From: Salinivirgaceae bacterium
GTDB taxonomy: Bacteria; Bacteroidota; Bacteroidia; Bacteroidales; SZUA-534
DNA length: 59,818 nt
Direction of reading: 5' to 3'
NCBI GenBank assembly: GCA_017645945.1
Contig: JAGCNL010000068.1
Location: 1-59,818 of the forward strand
The position numbers and the translations under genes were made by a program. The notes beneath the pieces were generated by a model. That model saw nothing but the letters and a program-made list of their open reading frames with translations, ran no database searches and was not told where the DNA came from. This document shows, in pieces, positions 51,004 through 59,818 of this stretch (position 1 is its first letter; each line of letters starts with the position of its first letter).

Positions 51004-51633
51004 TCATTCTTCGTAGCCCAATTGCCCAGGCAAGCGAAGTTTTTCTTTGTGGGGAAATGTCGCTTCATACGCCTCGAAAGCAGCAGGGTTCTCATCGGCC
51101 ACAAAATAGCCTTTGGGCGGACAATAGGTGCCCTCGCGGCCGCCCCAATAGCCAGGAATTAGTTCCTGCGCAAGAAAATACGGCACTTCCGACTCTCTCG
51201 GCTCACCGTGATAATGGATTTTCAGCTTGCTTGCCAAGTCAAAACCTGCGTGTTTGTAAAAATCGATGTTGCCTTCCATCGAAAGCAGGCCGATGCCAAG
51301 TTCGCGCGCCTTCGCCAGCGAGTGGTTAAAAAGTTTCAGCCCGTATCCTTTTCGCTTATAATCAGGGTGAATGCTGATAGGCCCGAATGTCCACGACGGA
51401 AATATCTCGCCGCTGTCAAGAACGATTTCCGCCTTTGAGTACATCACGTGCCCGATGATTTTTCCGTCTTCCTCCATCACAAAATCAAGGTCAGCGATGA
51501 AATCGGGATTTGTGCGGTATTGGTTTAGCACGAAATGCTCCAGGCAGCCGGGGCGATAGACATTCCAAAACGCCTCGCGCGTAAGGTTCTCAACCTCGCG
51601 GTAATCTTCGGGACGCTCTAATCTGATGTTCAT
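51004..51633 (-). CDS. GNAT-family N-acetyltransferase
   Basis: A 209-residue protein of the GNAT superfamily, transferring an acetyl group from acetyl-CoA. The acetyl-CoA motif is PDYKRKGYGLKLFNHSLAKA, preceded by the beta strand FGPISIHP. It resembles the YhbS-type branch. The substrate is unknown. First gene of the small GNAT-DUF3795-YdeI operon. Confidence 0.88.
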   Translation of the reverse strand: MNIRLERPEDYREVENLTREAFWNVYRPGCLEHFVLNQYRTNPDFIADLDFVMEEDGKIIGHVMYSKAEIVLDSGEIFPSWTFGPISIHPDYKRKGYGLKLFNHSLAKARELGIGLLSMEGNIDFYKHAGFDLASKLKIHYHGEPRESEVPYFLAQELIPGYWGGREGTYCPPKGYFVADENPAAFEAYEATFPHKEKLRLPGQLGYEE

Positions 51634-51681
51634 ATTGTCAAAATTACGTTTTCACAAAAATACTGAATTGCTTGGAATGTA

Positions 51682-51734
51682 GGCTAGAGAAACCGACCTG
51701 CTGATTCGGGGAATGCAGAAGAAATAAGGATTGC
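51682..51734 (+). pseudogene. 53-bp copy of the 3' end of the propeller lipoprotein gene
   Basis: It repeats the sequence ending the gene at 39537-40985 (coding RETDLLIRGMQKK-stop) and seven bases beyond. The last 49 bp are identical (51686-51734 against 40944-40992), with one mismatch just before them. It lies 43 bp beyond the stop of the AAA/DUF4143 gene, in opposite orientation to it. Confidence 0.8.
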
Positions 51735-51777
51735 GGCACACTTTTTTATTCACAATCCAAGTGTGTGGGTAAAAAAA

Positions 51778-52914
51778 TCAAATCTCATTGTTCCACAGCG
51801 CTTTAAAAAAGTCTGTCACATAATATAAATCCACATCGCCACTGCGTCGGCTGATTCTGTCGCGCGACACAAGAATCTGTTTCACGTTCGGATGCTCTTT
51901 GGCAAATTCAGCAAGTCCTTTTTTATGGCTTGGCTGGACGTTATCAGTTGATTTTATTTCAATTGCAACACGGGCATTTCCAATGACAGCGTCAACTTCA
52001 ATGTTATCGTATGTATGCCAATAAGTCAACTCCTCTCCGCTGTTTGAATATCCTAAATAGGCTACAATCTCTTGCATCACAAGGTGCTCGAAAGCGTGCC
52101 CATATTCAGGTGTTTTGGAGGCAAGATGGTGCCGTCCTGTCAAGTAATTGGCAATGCCGACATCGAAGAAATAAAACCTCGATGCCTTGGCAAGTTTTCG
52201 CTTAACAACGTTCCTGTATGCAGGCACTTCAAACCCCAACAATGTCTCGCACAGTATTTTGTAATATGCCTTGACAGTGTTGGCGGCCACGCCGCAGTCA
52301 GCCGCAACATTCTCATAATTAAGCATTTCGCCATCTGATATTGCGGCAATTTCAAGGAATCGGGTAAAATCCCCAACATTTTGCACGGCTGCTTCTTCAA
52401 CAATCTCCTCTTTAATGTAGAGTTCTATGTACGATTTGAGTCGGTTTCGGGCATTTGCAACCATATAGTGCCTGGGAATCAGGCCGTTCTGTATGGCGCG
52501 ATCAAGGTCGAAATCGGGAATTTCGGCGCTGACCAACGGATAGAGCGTTTCGGGAATGGCACGGCCACCAAGATTGTTCGCTCCCCGTTTTTTCAACTTA
52601 CGGGCGCTTGAGCCGCTCAGAATGAAAAAAAGTCCTTTGTTCACCATCAGCCAATGAACTTCGTCGAGCAAATCGGGCACTTTCTGAATTTCGTCCACTA
52701 TCACTAATGTTTCTGGGCTGTACTTTAGCAGACTTTCGCGAAACTCTTCAGGATGACGCAGGAAACGGTTTCGAAGTTCAGAGTTCAGAAGGTCGATATA
52801 AACCGCCTGCGGAAAACGCTCTTTCAGAAGGGTGGATTTCCCAACCTGACGGCCACCGAACAAGAACATTGCCTCGTCAAGACGATTTTCAATTTCAAAT
52901 ATTCTATGATACAT
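51778..52914 (-). CDS. AAA_14/DUF4143 ATPase
   Basis: A 378-residue protein. The N-terminal AAA domain has Walker A GGRQVGKST (20-28) and Walker B VIVDEIQ (71-77). The C-terminal DUF4143 region ends in a restriction-nuclease-like segment (YDNIEVDAVIGNARVAIEIK). Such proteins are widespread, often horizontally moved and numerous in Bacteroidetes; their role is unclear. Bordered by the duplicated gene end at 51682-51734. Confidence 0.9.
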   Translation of the reverse strand: MYHRIFEIENRLDEAMFLFGGRQVGKSTLLKERFPQAVYIDLLNSELRNRFLRHPEEFRESLLKYSPETLVIVDEIQKVPDLLDEVHWLMVNKGLFFILSGSSARKLKKRGANNLGGRAIPETLYPLVSAEIPDFDLDRAIQNGLIPRHYMVANARNRLKSYIELYIKEEIVEEAAVQNVGDFTRFLEIAAISDGEMLNYENVAADCGVAANTVKAYYKILCETLLGFEVPAYRNVVKRKLAKASRFYFFDVGIANYLTGRHHLASKTPEYGHAFEHLVMQEIVAYLGYSNSGEELTYWHTYDNIEVDAVIGNARVAIEIKSTDNVQPSHKKGLAEFAKEHPNVKQILVSRDRISRRSGDVDLYYVTDFFKALWNNEI

Positions 52915-52956
52915 AACTCAACAAAAAAAATCGCAACACTATTGCATATATTCTTG

Positions 52957-52988
52957 AAAAATCCGCAACGTCATTGCGGATTTTCCTA
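52957..52988. terminator. Hairpin AAAATCCGCAA/TTGCGGATTTT
   Basis: A perfect 11-bp stem with a five-base loop and flanking A and T runs, so it can work in both directions. Located between the large TlpA lipoprotein gene (stop at 53169) and the ATPase gene; it probably ends the former. A third partial copy of the arm (TATCCGCAA) follows. Confidence 0.7.
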
Positions 52989-53168
52989 AAATATCCGCAA
53001 CTATAACGCAAACATAGCAAAGTTTATTTGAATAGCAAATCGCTGGTAATATTTTATCAGTCAGAATATTTCTCACGTACTGGCATTACCTTTACACTGC
53101 CTCAATAGCAACACCCAATAAAATTTGCAAAAAATATCGAGTTTCCGCACTTAAGTTTGATATGTTCT

Positions 53169-55244
53169 CTATTTCAGTTTTTCTATAAGATTGTTCATCG
53201 AGAAGTCATTGATTCCGCCCACGCCATCAAAACTCAGGTCTTCACGGACACGGCGGCCGTCGGGTGTAATGGTTTCGTAGTGTGGAATGCCGTTGAACTC
53301 AAACAACTCCTGCAAACGGGCAAATTCTGATACAGGGACGCAGACGGTTTCTTCGTCGGCAAGCCATTCGCTAACATATTTTTTATATGGCTCGCTGCCT
53401 TCGTGGCTGAACTCTTCGGCAACATAAATAAGTTTCACATCAGTGCGTTTGGCTATTTCCACACGTATTGTTTTGCTGCCTTCTATAGCCGCTCGGCACG
53501 GGCCGCAACCCATTCCCCAGAAATCAAACACAAGATACCGCCCTGGATATTTTGCATTGAATGAACGGATAAAATCGGCCGACGCATTGTTCGGCAGCGG
53601 TGTTGTGGGTTCTGTCTGCGCCATTGCTTTTGCGATATATTGCTCGGCTTTCTGGCGAATATACGGATTGGTAAAATGTGCAAGGTGGTGCGGCATCAGG
53701 CTGTCGAGCACCGGGACTTCGGCAAGAAACCTCTGTTTCGCGCTATCAGGTATGTGTTTTTGCGCCAAAAAATGCGGAACGACAATATTTTTTTGTTCCA
53801 GGCAAATGTCTACAGCGTGCTGCATATTCTTATATCCACATATCTGCACCATTAGTGAGGACTGGTTGCCAGTCAGTTCACCCAAAATCACACAAGTGCT
53901 GTCAGCCGCTTTTTCCAAGTTTTTTTCATTTATAATAACTCCCAAATTATACCGGCTTGCCGGTCTCGAATATTGAAGGCGGTTAATAGTTATACTGAAA
54001 TCGTTGGCCATAAACAACATGGGATTGTCGAAATCGACGCGGTGCAACTGCGAGAAGTTCTCCACGTCGCGTAATTTACTGAATTCCACGCTATCGGTGA
54101 TCACAGTTGTATAATATGAATGTCCATCAGGAAGTTCAACCCTTTCCTGACGCATCAAAGCGTATTCACGATACATTGCATAATCCAACAGCGCATAAGT
54201 GAACTCTATCTGCATATCGGCCAAGGCCAGCTGCATTTCCATAGGCGAGAACTGGTTGCGTTGGCCTATTGTATTGACGTACAACAACAGGTTTTTCCAA
54301 AGTTTCTCGGCCTCAATTTTTGCTTCGTCGAAATTGCCGCCAAAGCCTGCCAACGGCCTTAACAAGAGGTAATCGATATGCGACGCTTTCAGCCAGCGTT
54401 CAACTTCCTTGCTGCTGCCAGTGTTGTAGAAGCACTCGTAGCGGCCGCTTGCACCGGGTCGCACGGTTATGTCAATTGTCTCGCCCGGACGAGCAAAGAA
54501 TGACAACTCGTTGAGTCCGATTTTTGACTCGTAGGTGTGAAATTCATTGTTAATGGGGTAACTTGCAACGAAACGTCTCTCAAATGTTCCGTCAGCAGCA
54601 ATTTCCAGCACTATTGTTGTCTCTTTTTTCGAAAAAACATCATTAAAATACATCTCCATCGACGAGAATCCGAACTTTTCGGCATCGTAACCTTCAAAAC
54701 GGCCGCGAATGGTTATGGTATCGGTTTTGAACCAGTCATCGGGCACTTTGTAACGGTATTTTGCCGAGAGTTGCTCAAGTGTTGGTGTGTTCTGCTCAAT
54801 TTTCTTGTCGTGTATGCCTAACAGCATAAACGCACGGTCGCCGTCGAACTCGATATAATCGAACATCTGCACCTTGCGCGGCATCGGTTCAAAATTCATT
54901 GTGAACTCCATAAAACCGCTGTCGGGGATAGGTATAAATTTGTCAAGTGGCGTTCCAACGGCCGAACGCAGCGGATAACGGTTTCCGAGTTCGTCTTTCA
55001 AAAAACTCTGTGACGAGAATTGAAACGTATTCCCGACCGGATATTCCAGTCTGAAATTGATGGTGGTGGCCGTGTCGCTCATAATCACCTTGGTGGCTTT
55101 AAAATCGGAACCAGATGGAAAATTCGCGAAAGCCATTGCCTCTGGCGACTCAATAACAATGTCGCCACGTGTGCAGCTTGCAGTGGCGAGAATTGCCGCG
55201 GTGGCTGTAATTGTCAGCGCAGCGGCGATGAAATTTCTCTTCAT
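53169..55244 (-). CDS. Large TlpA-like thioredoxin (lipo)protein
   Basis: A 691-residue exported protein (signal FIAAALTITATAAILATASC, Cys24 possibly lipidated). Residues 30-260 are beta-rich and 270-570 helical. The C-terminal thioredoxin domain has the active site GMGCGPC (C580, C583). This is about twice the size of ordinary TlpA members; the long N-terminal part is not recognised. Probably a periplasmic thiol oxidoreductase. Monocistronic. Confidence 0.85.
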   Translation of the reverse strand: MKRNFIAAALTITATAAILATASCTRGDIVIESPEAMAFANFPSGSDFKATKVIMSDTATTINFRLEYPVGNTFQFSSQSFLKDELGNRYPLRSAVGTPLDKFIPIPDSGFMEFTMNFEPMPRKVQMFDYIEFDGDRAFMLLGIHDKKIEQNTPTLEQLSAKYRYKVPDDWFKTDTITIRGRFEGYDAEKFGFSSMEMYFNDVFSKKETTIVLEIAADGTFERRFVASYPINNEFHTYESKIGLNELSFFARPGETIDITVRPGASGRYECFYNTGSSKEVERWLKASHIDYLLLRPLAGFGGNFDEAKIEAEKLWKNLLLYVNTIGQRNQFSPMEMQLALADMQIEFTYALLDYAMYREYALMRQERVELPDGHSYYTTVITDSVEFSKLRDVENFSQLHRVDFDNPMLFMANDFSITINRLQYSRPASRYNLGVIINEKNLEKAADSTCVILGELTGNQSSLMVQICGYKNMQHAVDICLEQKNIVVPHFLAQKHIPDSAKQRFLAEVPVLDSLMPHHLAHFTNPYIRQKAEQYIAKAMAQTEPTTPLPNNASADFIRSFNAKYPGRYLVFDFWGMGCGPCRAAIEGSKTIRVEIAKRTDVKLIYVAEEFSHEGSEPYKKYVSEWLADEETVCVPVSEFARLQELFEFNGIPHYETITPDGRRVREDLSFDGVGGINDFSMNNLIEKLK

Positions 55245-55329
55245 AAAGATTAGAGTTTAGATTAGTAATGAATTTATTATGGCAGAAAGATAGCGATATT
55301 TTTCAATAGTTAACGCGGCTATTGAAATT

Positions 55330-55364
55330 TGCTGATTCGGGGAATGCAGAAGAAATAAGGATTG
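55330..55364 (+). pseudogene. 35-bp copy of the 3' end of the propeller lipoprotein gene
   Basis: TGCTGATTCGGGGAATGCAG and the 15 bases after it are identical to the end of the gene at 39537-40985 and to the copy at 51682-51734. It lies 18 bp beyond the stop of the trypsin-like protease gene. Confidence 0.75.
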
Positions 55365-55382
55365 GCGGCGTGTATAAAAAAT

Positions 55383-56093
55383 TCAAGCAAACATTTCGTT
55401 TATAGATAATATTTTCTTTTCAGGGTTATTCTTCAAATCCCTTTCATACGCTTGTTTGATTATGCACCCCTTAACGTATGTGTTAGTTAAGCACATTGTT
55501 TTAATGTGCATTTCCGCCTGTTCCTCGGTTAAACCACAGACTTCCATTATTTCCTTTTTCTCTAATTCTGCGTTTTCCACAGTTATTCCCAATCCACTCA
55601 CAAGCATTCCATATACCAAATTGTCTTTTATCAATGGACTACCGCTTGCACCGCCAACAGTGTGGTCAACATTAAAACCGTCAAAGCGCCATTGTTTATT
55701 AGATGTTTCGCCTATTACCAAACAATCAGTCTCACGATACATAAAACGGCCATCTTCTAAAGGCTGGAAATGACAACTTAAATACCAAACAGGCTCACCT
55801 TTGCCTCTGTCATAAATTGGCTCTGTATCAGCAAAATGCAAAGGACTCTCAAAATCTTTATTTGCCAACTTAAATGCCATTGCATCAATATCACGATAAC
55901 TGAACAATGCCATAAATGGTAACAATGAATATTGTTTTCCATTCACCAATGTGCATATTTCTTGCCCACACTCGTTTTCACCCAAACCTACGTGCTGGGC
56001 AGTGAAAAGCGTATCGTCAACTATAAAACCAGAGCCAATGAATTTACCAAATTGGTAAATTGGTACTATATATTTGGGTATCTCATCATTCAT
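55383..56093 (-). CDS. Cytoplasmic trypsin-like serine protease
   Basis: A 236-residue protein with a chymotrypsin fold and no signal peptide. The triad is H34 (TAQHV), D68 or D70 (YRDIDAMAF) and S150 (GGASGSP). The C-terminal about 60 residues are helical and unlike secreted proteases. Such intracellular trypsin-like domains are found as effectors in several bacterial conflict systems, but no partner gene is evident here. AT-rich; beside the duplicated gene end. Confidence 0.82.
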   Translation of the reverse strand: MNDEIPKYIVPIYQFGKFIGSGFIVDDTLFTAQHVGLGENECGQEICTLVNGKQYSLLPFMALFSYRDIDAMAFKLANKDFESPLHFADTEPIYDRGKGEPVWYLSCHFQPLEDGRFMYRETDCLVIGETSNKQWRFDGFNVDHTVGGASGSPLIKDNLVYGMLVSGLGITVENAELEKKEIMEVCGLTEEQAEMHIKTMCLTNTYVKGCIIKQAYERDLKNNPEKKILSINEMFA

Positions 56094-56177
56094 ATCAATT
56101 GTAAAATTATGTTTTTATTTCTTACACCATACCACTTGAAAAATTACTTAAAAAAGTATTTTATACTTTTATTTCAT

Positions 56178-56185
56178 TATCTTTG
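56178..56185 (+). promoter_or_regulatory. -7 box of the tandem GH43 gene
   Basis: TATCTTTG matches TAnnTTTG, 21 bp before the chosen ATG. No clear -33 box. Confidence 0.5.
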
Positions 56186-56206
56186 GCAAATAGAAACTTA
56201 AAACAA

Positions 56207-58840
56207 ATGAGTATGAAACAACTATTTGCCACCGCAACTCTTTTAGCGACAGTCATTTGTGCCACAGCACAGCAAAATCCCGTCATCAAAACCGTCTTCA
56301 CCCCCGACCCGGCGCCTTACGTGCACGGCGATACGGTCTATCTGTTTGTGGACCACGACGAAGACGACGCTACATACTTCAAAATGAAGGACTGGCTGCT
56401 GTTCAGCACCACCGATATGGTGAACTGGACCTATCTGGGCACACCCGTATCGACTGAAACATTCAGTTGGGCGGCTCACGGCGACCGCGCTTGGGCATCG
56501 CAAGCGGTTGAGCGCAATGGCAAATGGTACTGGTACGTCTGCTGCAACACCAACACGGGTGACGACGCTCTGGCGGTGGCTGTGGCCGACAATCCGCAAG
56601 GGCCCTACACCGACGCCATCGGCAAGCCGCTTGCCACCGGGTGCTCGTTCATCGACCCATCGGTGTTTATTGACGACGACGGCAGCGCCTACCTGATTTG
56701 GGGCAACAAAGGCTGCTGGTATGGCCGTTTGAACGACGATATGGTCTCATTTGCTGACGGATACAAAGAGATTCCCGGCTTTACCGACCCGGCTTGCTTC
56801 GGTCCCGAATCGAAAAAAATGAACTGGTGCAAAGGCAAGGAAGAAATGATGACCGGCTACGAAGAAGGCCCGTGGCTTATGAAGCGCAACGGCACCTACT
56901 ACCTGTCGTACCCCGCCGGCGGCGTGCCCGAACATATGGCCTACTCAACCGCAACATCGATTGACGGCCCGTGGACCTACCGCGGACGCATTATGGACGA
57001 GGCCGAAAACAGTTTCACCATCCACGGCGGCAACATCGAGTTCAAGGGGCACAACTATATGTTCTACCACAACGGCGCTCTGCCTAACGGCGGCGGATTC
57101 AAACGCGCCACCTGCATTGAGGAATTCGAGTTTCAGGCCGACGGCTCGATACCGTTCATTCCGTTCACAAAAACGGGCGTGAAACCCACCGGAACGCTCA
57201 ATCCGTATGCCGTGACGCAGGCCGAAACAATGTCGGACTCGTGGGGCGTGAAGGTTGACCGAAGGGCTGGAAAGCGCCATTATGTGACGTCAATCCACAA
57301 CGGCGACTGGATTAAGTTGAGCAATGTCGATTTTGGCGACCGTCAGCCGCAACTTGCTACGGTTGAGGTGCTTAACTGTCAGAATCCTGGCGTAATCGAG
57401 TTTTATGTCGATAACATTGGCGGACGGCCTGTGGCACAAGTCAAGGTCGGGCCTGAAAATGCTGTCTTCCACGGAAATATCACCGGCAAGGTGAGCGGCA
57501 TCCACGACCTTTATCTGCTCTTCCGCGGCGGCGACAAGGAACTCTTCGATTTCGACTGGTGGAAATTCAATGTCGATGTAAATCAACCGATTATACAGAC
57601 CAAATACACTGCCGACCCTGCACCGTACGTTCACGGCGACACCATCTATCTTTATACAACTCACGACGAGGACACGGCCAACGGATTCCAAATGTTTGAT
57701 TGGCTGCTATATACATCGACCGATATGGTGAACTGGACCGACCACGGCGCGGTGGCTTCGCTCGACGATTTCAAGTACTACGACGGCAAGAACGGCGCGT
57801 GGGCCGAATGCGTGGTTGAGCGCAACGGCAAGTGGTATATGTACTGCCCGATTCACGGTCACGGCATTGGCGTGCTGGTGGCCGACTCACCCTTCGGACC
57901 GTTCCGCGACCCGCTCGGGCAGCCGCTTGTATGGCAGAAGGAACACTGGTACGACATCGACCCGTCGGTGTTTATCGATGACGACGGACAGGCCTATATG
58001 TACTGGGGCAACCCGAATGTGTACTACGTGAAACTGAACGAGGATATGATTTCGTACTCGGGCAGCATTGTGCAGTTGGATTACAAAATTCCTGATTATC
58101 AAGAAGGTCCGTGGTTCTACAAGCGTAATGGGCACTACTATCTGGCGTTCGCGTCGACGTGCTGCCCCGAGGGCATCGGCTACGCTATGAGCGACAGCCC
58201 GACAGGCCCGTGGCAGTACAAGGGGCACATTATGAACCACACGCAGCGCACACGCGGCAACCACCCTGGAATCATTGATTATAAGGGGAAATCGTTTGTT
58301 TTCGGTCTGAATTACGACCTTATGCACCTTGAGACGTACAAGCACCACGAGCGCCGCTCGGTGTCGGCCGCCGAAATGCACTACAACGCCGACGGCTCGA
58401 TTCAGGAACTGCCTTATTTCCACGACGCTACGCTCGAGCCGATTGACGCTTTCAATCCGTTCCGCAAGGTGCCTGCCGCCACAATGGCGTGGGGCTACGG
58501 CCTGAAAACAACCATCAACGGCAAGGGCAAAATCTGTCTCAACAACATCGACAACGGCGAGAGCCTGAAACTGCGCAACGTGGATTTTGGCGCTGGCGCG
58601 AAGTCGATAACCGTGAGCGCGGCGACTGCAGGCGTTGCACAAATTGAGGTCCGCATCGACTCGCCCAACGGCGAACTGATTGGCACTGTGAATATTGCAA
58701 AGACGAAAGACACCAAAACTTTCAAGGCTTTCAAGGCCGCACTGAAACCTGTTTCTGGCTGCCACGACCTTTATTTCGTGTTCAAAGGCGCTACCGAAAA
58801 AGACTTAATGATTTTTGAGAATTGGGAAATGAAGAAGTAA
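56207..58840 (+). CDS. Secreted tandem GH43-CBM6-GH43-CBM6 glycosidase
   Basis: An 877-residue protein with a signal peptide (KQLFATATLLATVICATAQ). Unit one has GH43 residues D34 (PDPAP), D150 (IDPSVF) and E220 (EEGPW), then a CBM6-like sandwich (about 337-455, ending VSGIHDLYLLFRGG). Unit two has D470 (ADPAP), D585 (IDPSVF) and E633 (QEGPW), then another CBM6 to the end. Both catalytic sets look complete. GH43 enzymes with CBM6 usually act on arabinoxylan. Start at MSMKQLF, since the -7 box overlaps the upstream in-frame ATG. A second GH43 gene follows after 45 bp. Confidence 0.92.
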   Translation: MSMKQLFATATLLATVICATAQQNPVIKTVFTPDPAPYVHGDTVYLFVDHDEDDATYFKMKDWLLFSTTDMVNWTYLGTPVSTETFSWAAHGDRAWASQAVERNGKWYWYVCCNTNTGDDALAVAVADNPQGPYTDAIGKPLATGCSFIDPSVFIDDDGSAYLIWGNKGCWYGRLNDDMVSFADGYKEIPGFTDPACFGPESKKMNWCKGKEEMMTGYEEGPWLMKRNGTYYLSYPAGGVPEHMAYSTATSIDGPWTYRGRIMDEAENSFTIHGGNIEFKGHNYMFYHNGALPNGGGFKRATCIEEFEFQADGSIPFIPFTKTGVKPTGTLNPYAVTQAETMSDSWGVKVDRRAGKRHYVTSIHNGDWIKLSNVDFGDRQPQLATVEVLNCQNPGVIEFYVDNIGGRPVAQVKVGPENAVFHGNITGKVSGIHDLYLLFRGGDKELFDFDWWKFNVDVNQPIIQTKYTADPAPYVHGDTIYLYTTHDEDTANGFQMFDWLLYTSTDMVNWTDHGAVASLDDFKYYDGKNGAWAECVVERNGKWYMYCPIHGHGIGVLVADSPFGPFRDPLGQPLVWQKEHWYDIDPSVFIDDDGQAYMYWGNPNVYYVKLNEDMISYSGSIVQLDYKIPDYQEGPWFYKRNGHYYLAFASTCCPEGIGYAMSDSPTGPWQYKGHIMNHTQRTRGNHPGIIDYKGKSFVFGLNYDLMHLETYKHHERRSVSAAEMHYNADGSIQELPYFHDATLEPIDAFNPFRKVPAATMAWGYGLKTTINGKGKICLNNIDNGESLKLRNVDFGAGAKSITVSAATAGVAQIEVRIDSPNGELIGTVNIAKTKDTKTFKAFKAALKPVSGCHDLYFVFKGATEKDLMIFENWEMKK

Positions 58841-58849
58841 CGTTTCTGA

Positions 58850-59818
<969 letters not shown>

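Overview
The window looks like a chromosomal stretch of a member of the Bacteroidetes, most likely Bacteroidales. The primary sigma factor is the short (286 aa) Bacteroidetes form. Several genes are preceded by the phylum's -7 box TAnnTTTG rather than by strong Shine-Dalgarno sites. Many families are typical of that group: TlpA-like thioredoxin lipoproteins, a DUF4268 protein, a DUF6057 membrane protein beside a beta-propeller lipoprotein, a HisIE fusion, and GH43, GH31 and GH35 enzymes. I saw no rRNA, tRNA, CRISPR array or insertion sequence.

Layout. 1-2.6 kb holds housekeeping genes on the minus strand: rpsA, cut by the left edge, and proC. 2.7-7.3 kb is an accessory patch: an XRE regulator divergent from an HNH protein, a small membrane protein, a DUF1016/PDDEXK nuclease and a secreted HExxH protein, with decayed gene ends between them. 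7.6-15.5 kb is mostly housekeeping: rfbD, a phosphohexomutase, a PfkB kinase with DUF4268, a Pif1-like helicase, and rpoD. 15.7-20.6 kb holds an HtrA protease, a tandem SiaB-type kinase with SiaC and a DUF2179 membrane protein, a GlsB-type membrane protein and an AlkD-like glycosylase. 20.8-23.1 kb is a two-gene secreted carbohydrate unit with a GH43. 23.2-30.3 kb holds an AGCS symporter, kup, a TlpA lipoprotein, hisIE, a PNPOx-like protein and a MazF-type toxin-antitoxin pair. 31.3-41.0 kb is a plus-strand run: a glycosyltransferase fusion, yicC, gmk, nadD, a GH31, and the DUF6057/propeller pair. 41.0-56.1 kb is mostly minus strand and mixed: a CDP-alcohol phosphatidyltransferase, a DUF6544-like protein, a MerR/GyrI pair, a GH35 and beta-helix lipoprotein divergent from a transmembrane LytTR regulator, small metabolic genes, an AAA/DUF4143 ATPase, a large TlpA lipoprotein and a cytoplasmic trypsin-like protease. 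56.2 kb to the end holds a tandem GH43-CBM6 enzyme and a second GH43 cut by the right edge.

How the genes work together. Two arabinoxylan/arabinan-type loci (20.8-23.1 and 56.2-59.8 kb), the GH31 and the GH35 point to plant-polysaccharide use. yicC-gmk-nadD and rfbD/phosphohexomutase are ordinary growth and envelope functions. The SiaB/SiaC cluster is a phosphorylation-switch module without its usual phosphatase and cyclase partners nearby.

Most unusual points: (1) a HisIE whose HisI half has lost its metal-binding and catalytic residues while HisE is intact; (2) a SiaB-like kinase with two complete GHKL modules in one chain; (3) a LytTR transcription factor built directly on membrane helices with a Pro/Met-rich external loop, facing a beta-helix lipoprotein across a promoter region with a 21-bp-spaced direct repeat; (4) repeated short relics of the 3' ends of neighbouring genes placed just beyond the stop codons of four accessory genes; (5) intergenic tracts of degenerate CTAAAC / CCTAACACC / CTCTAACT words.
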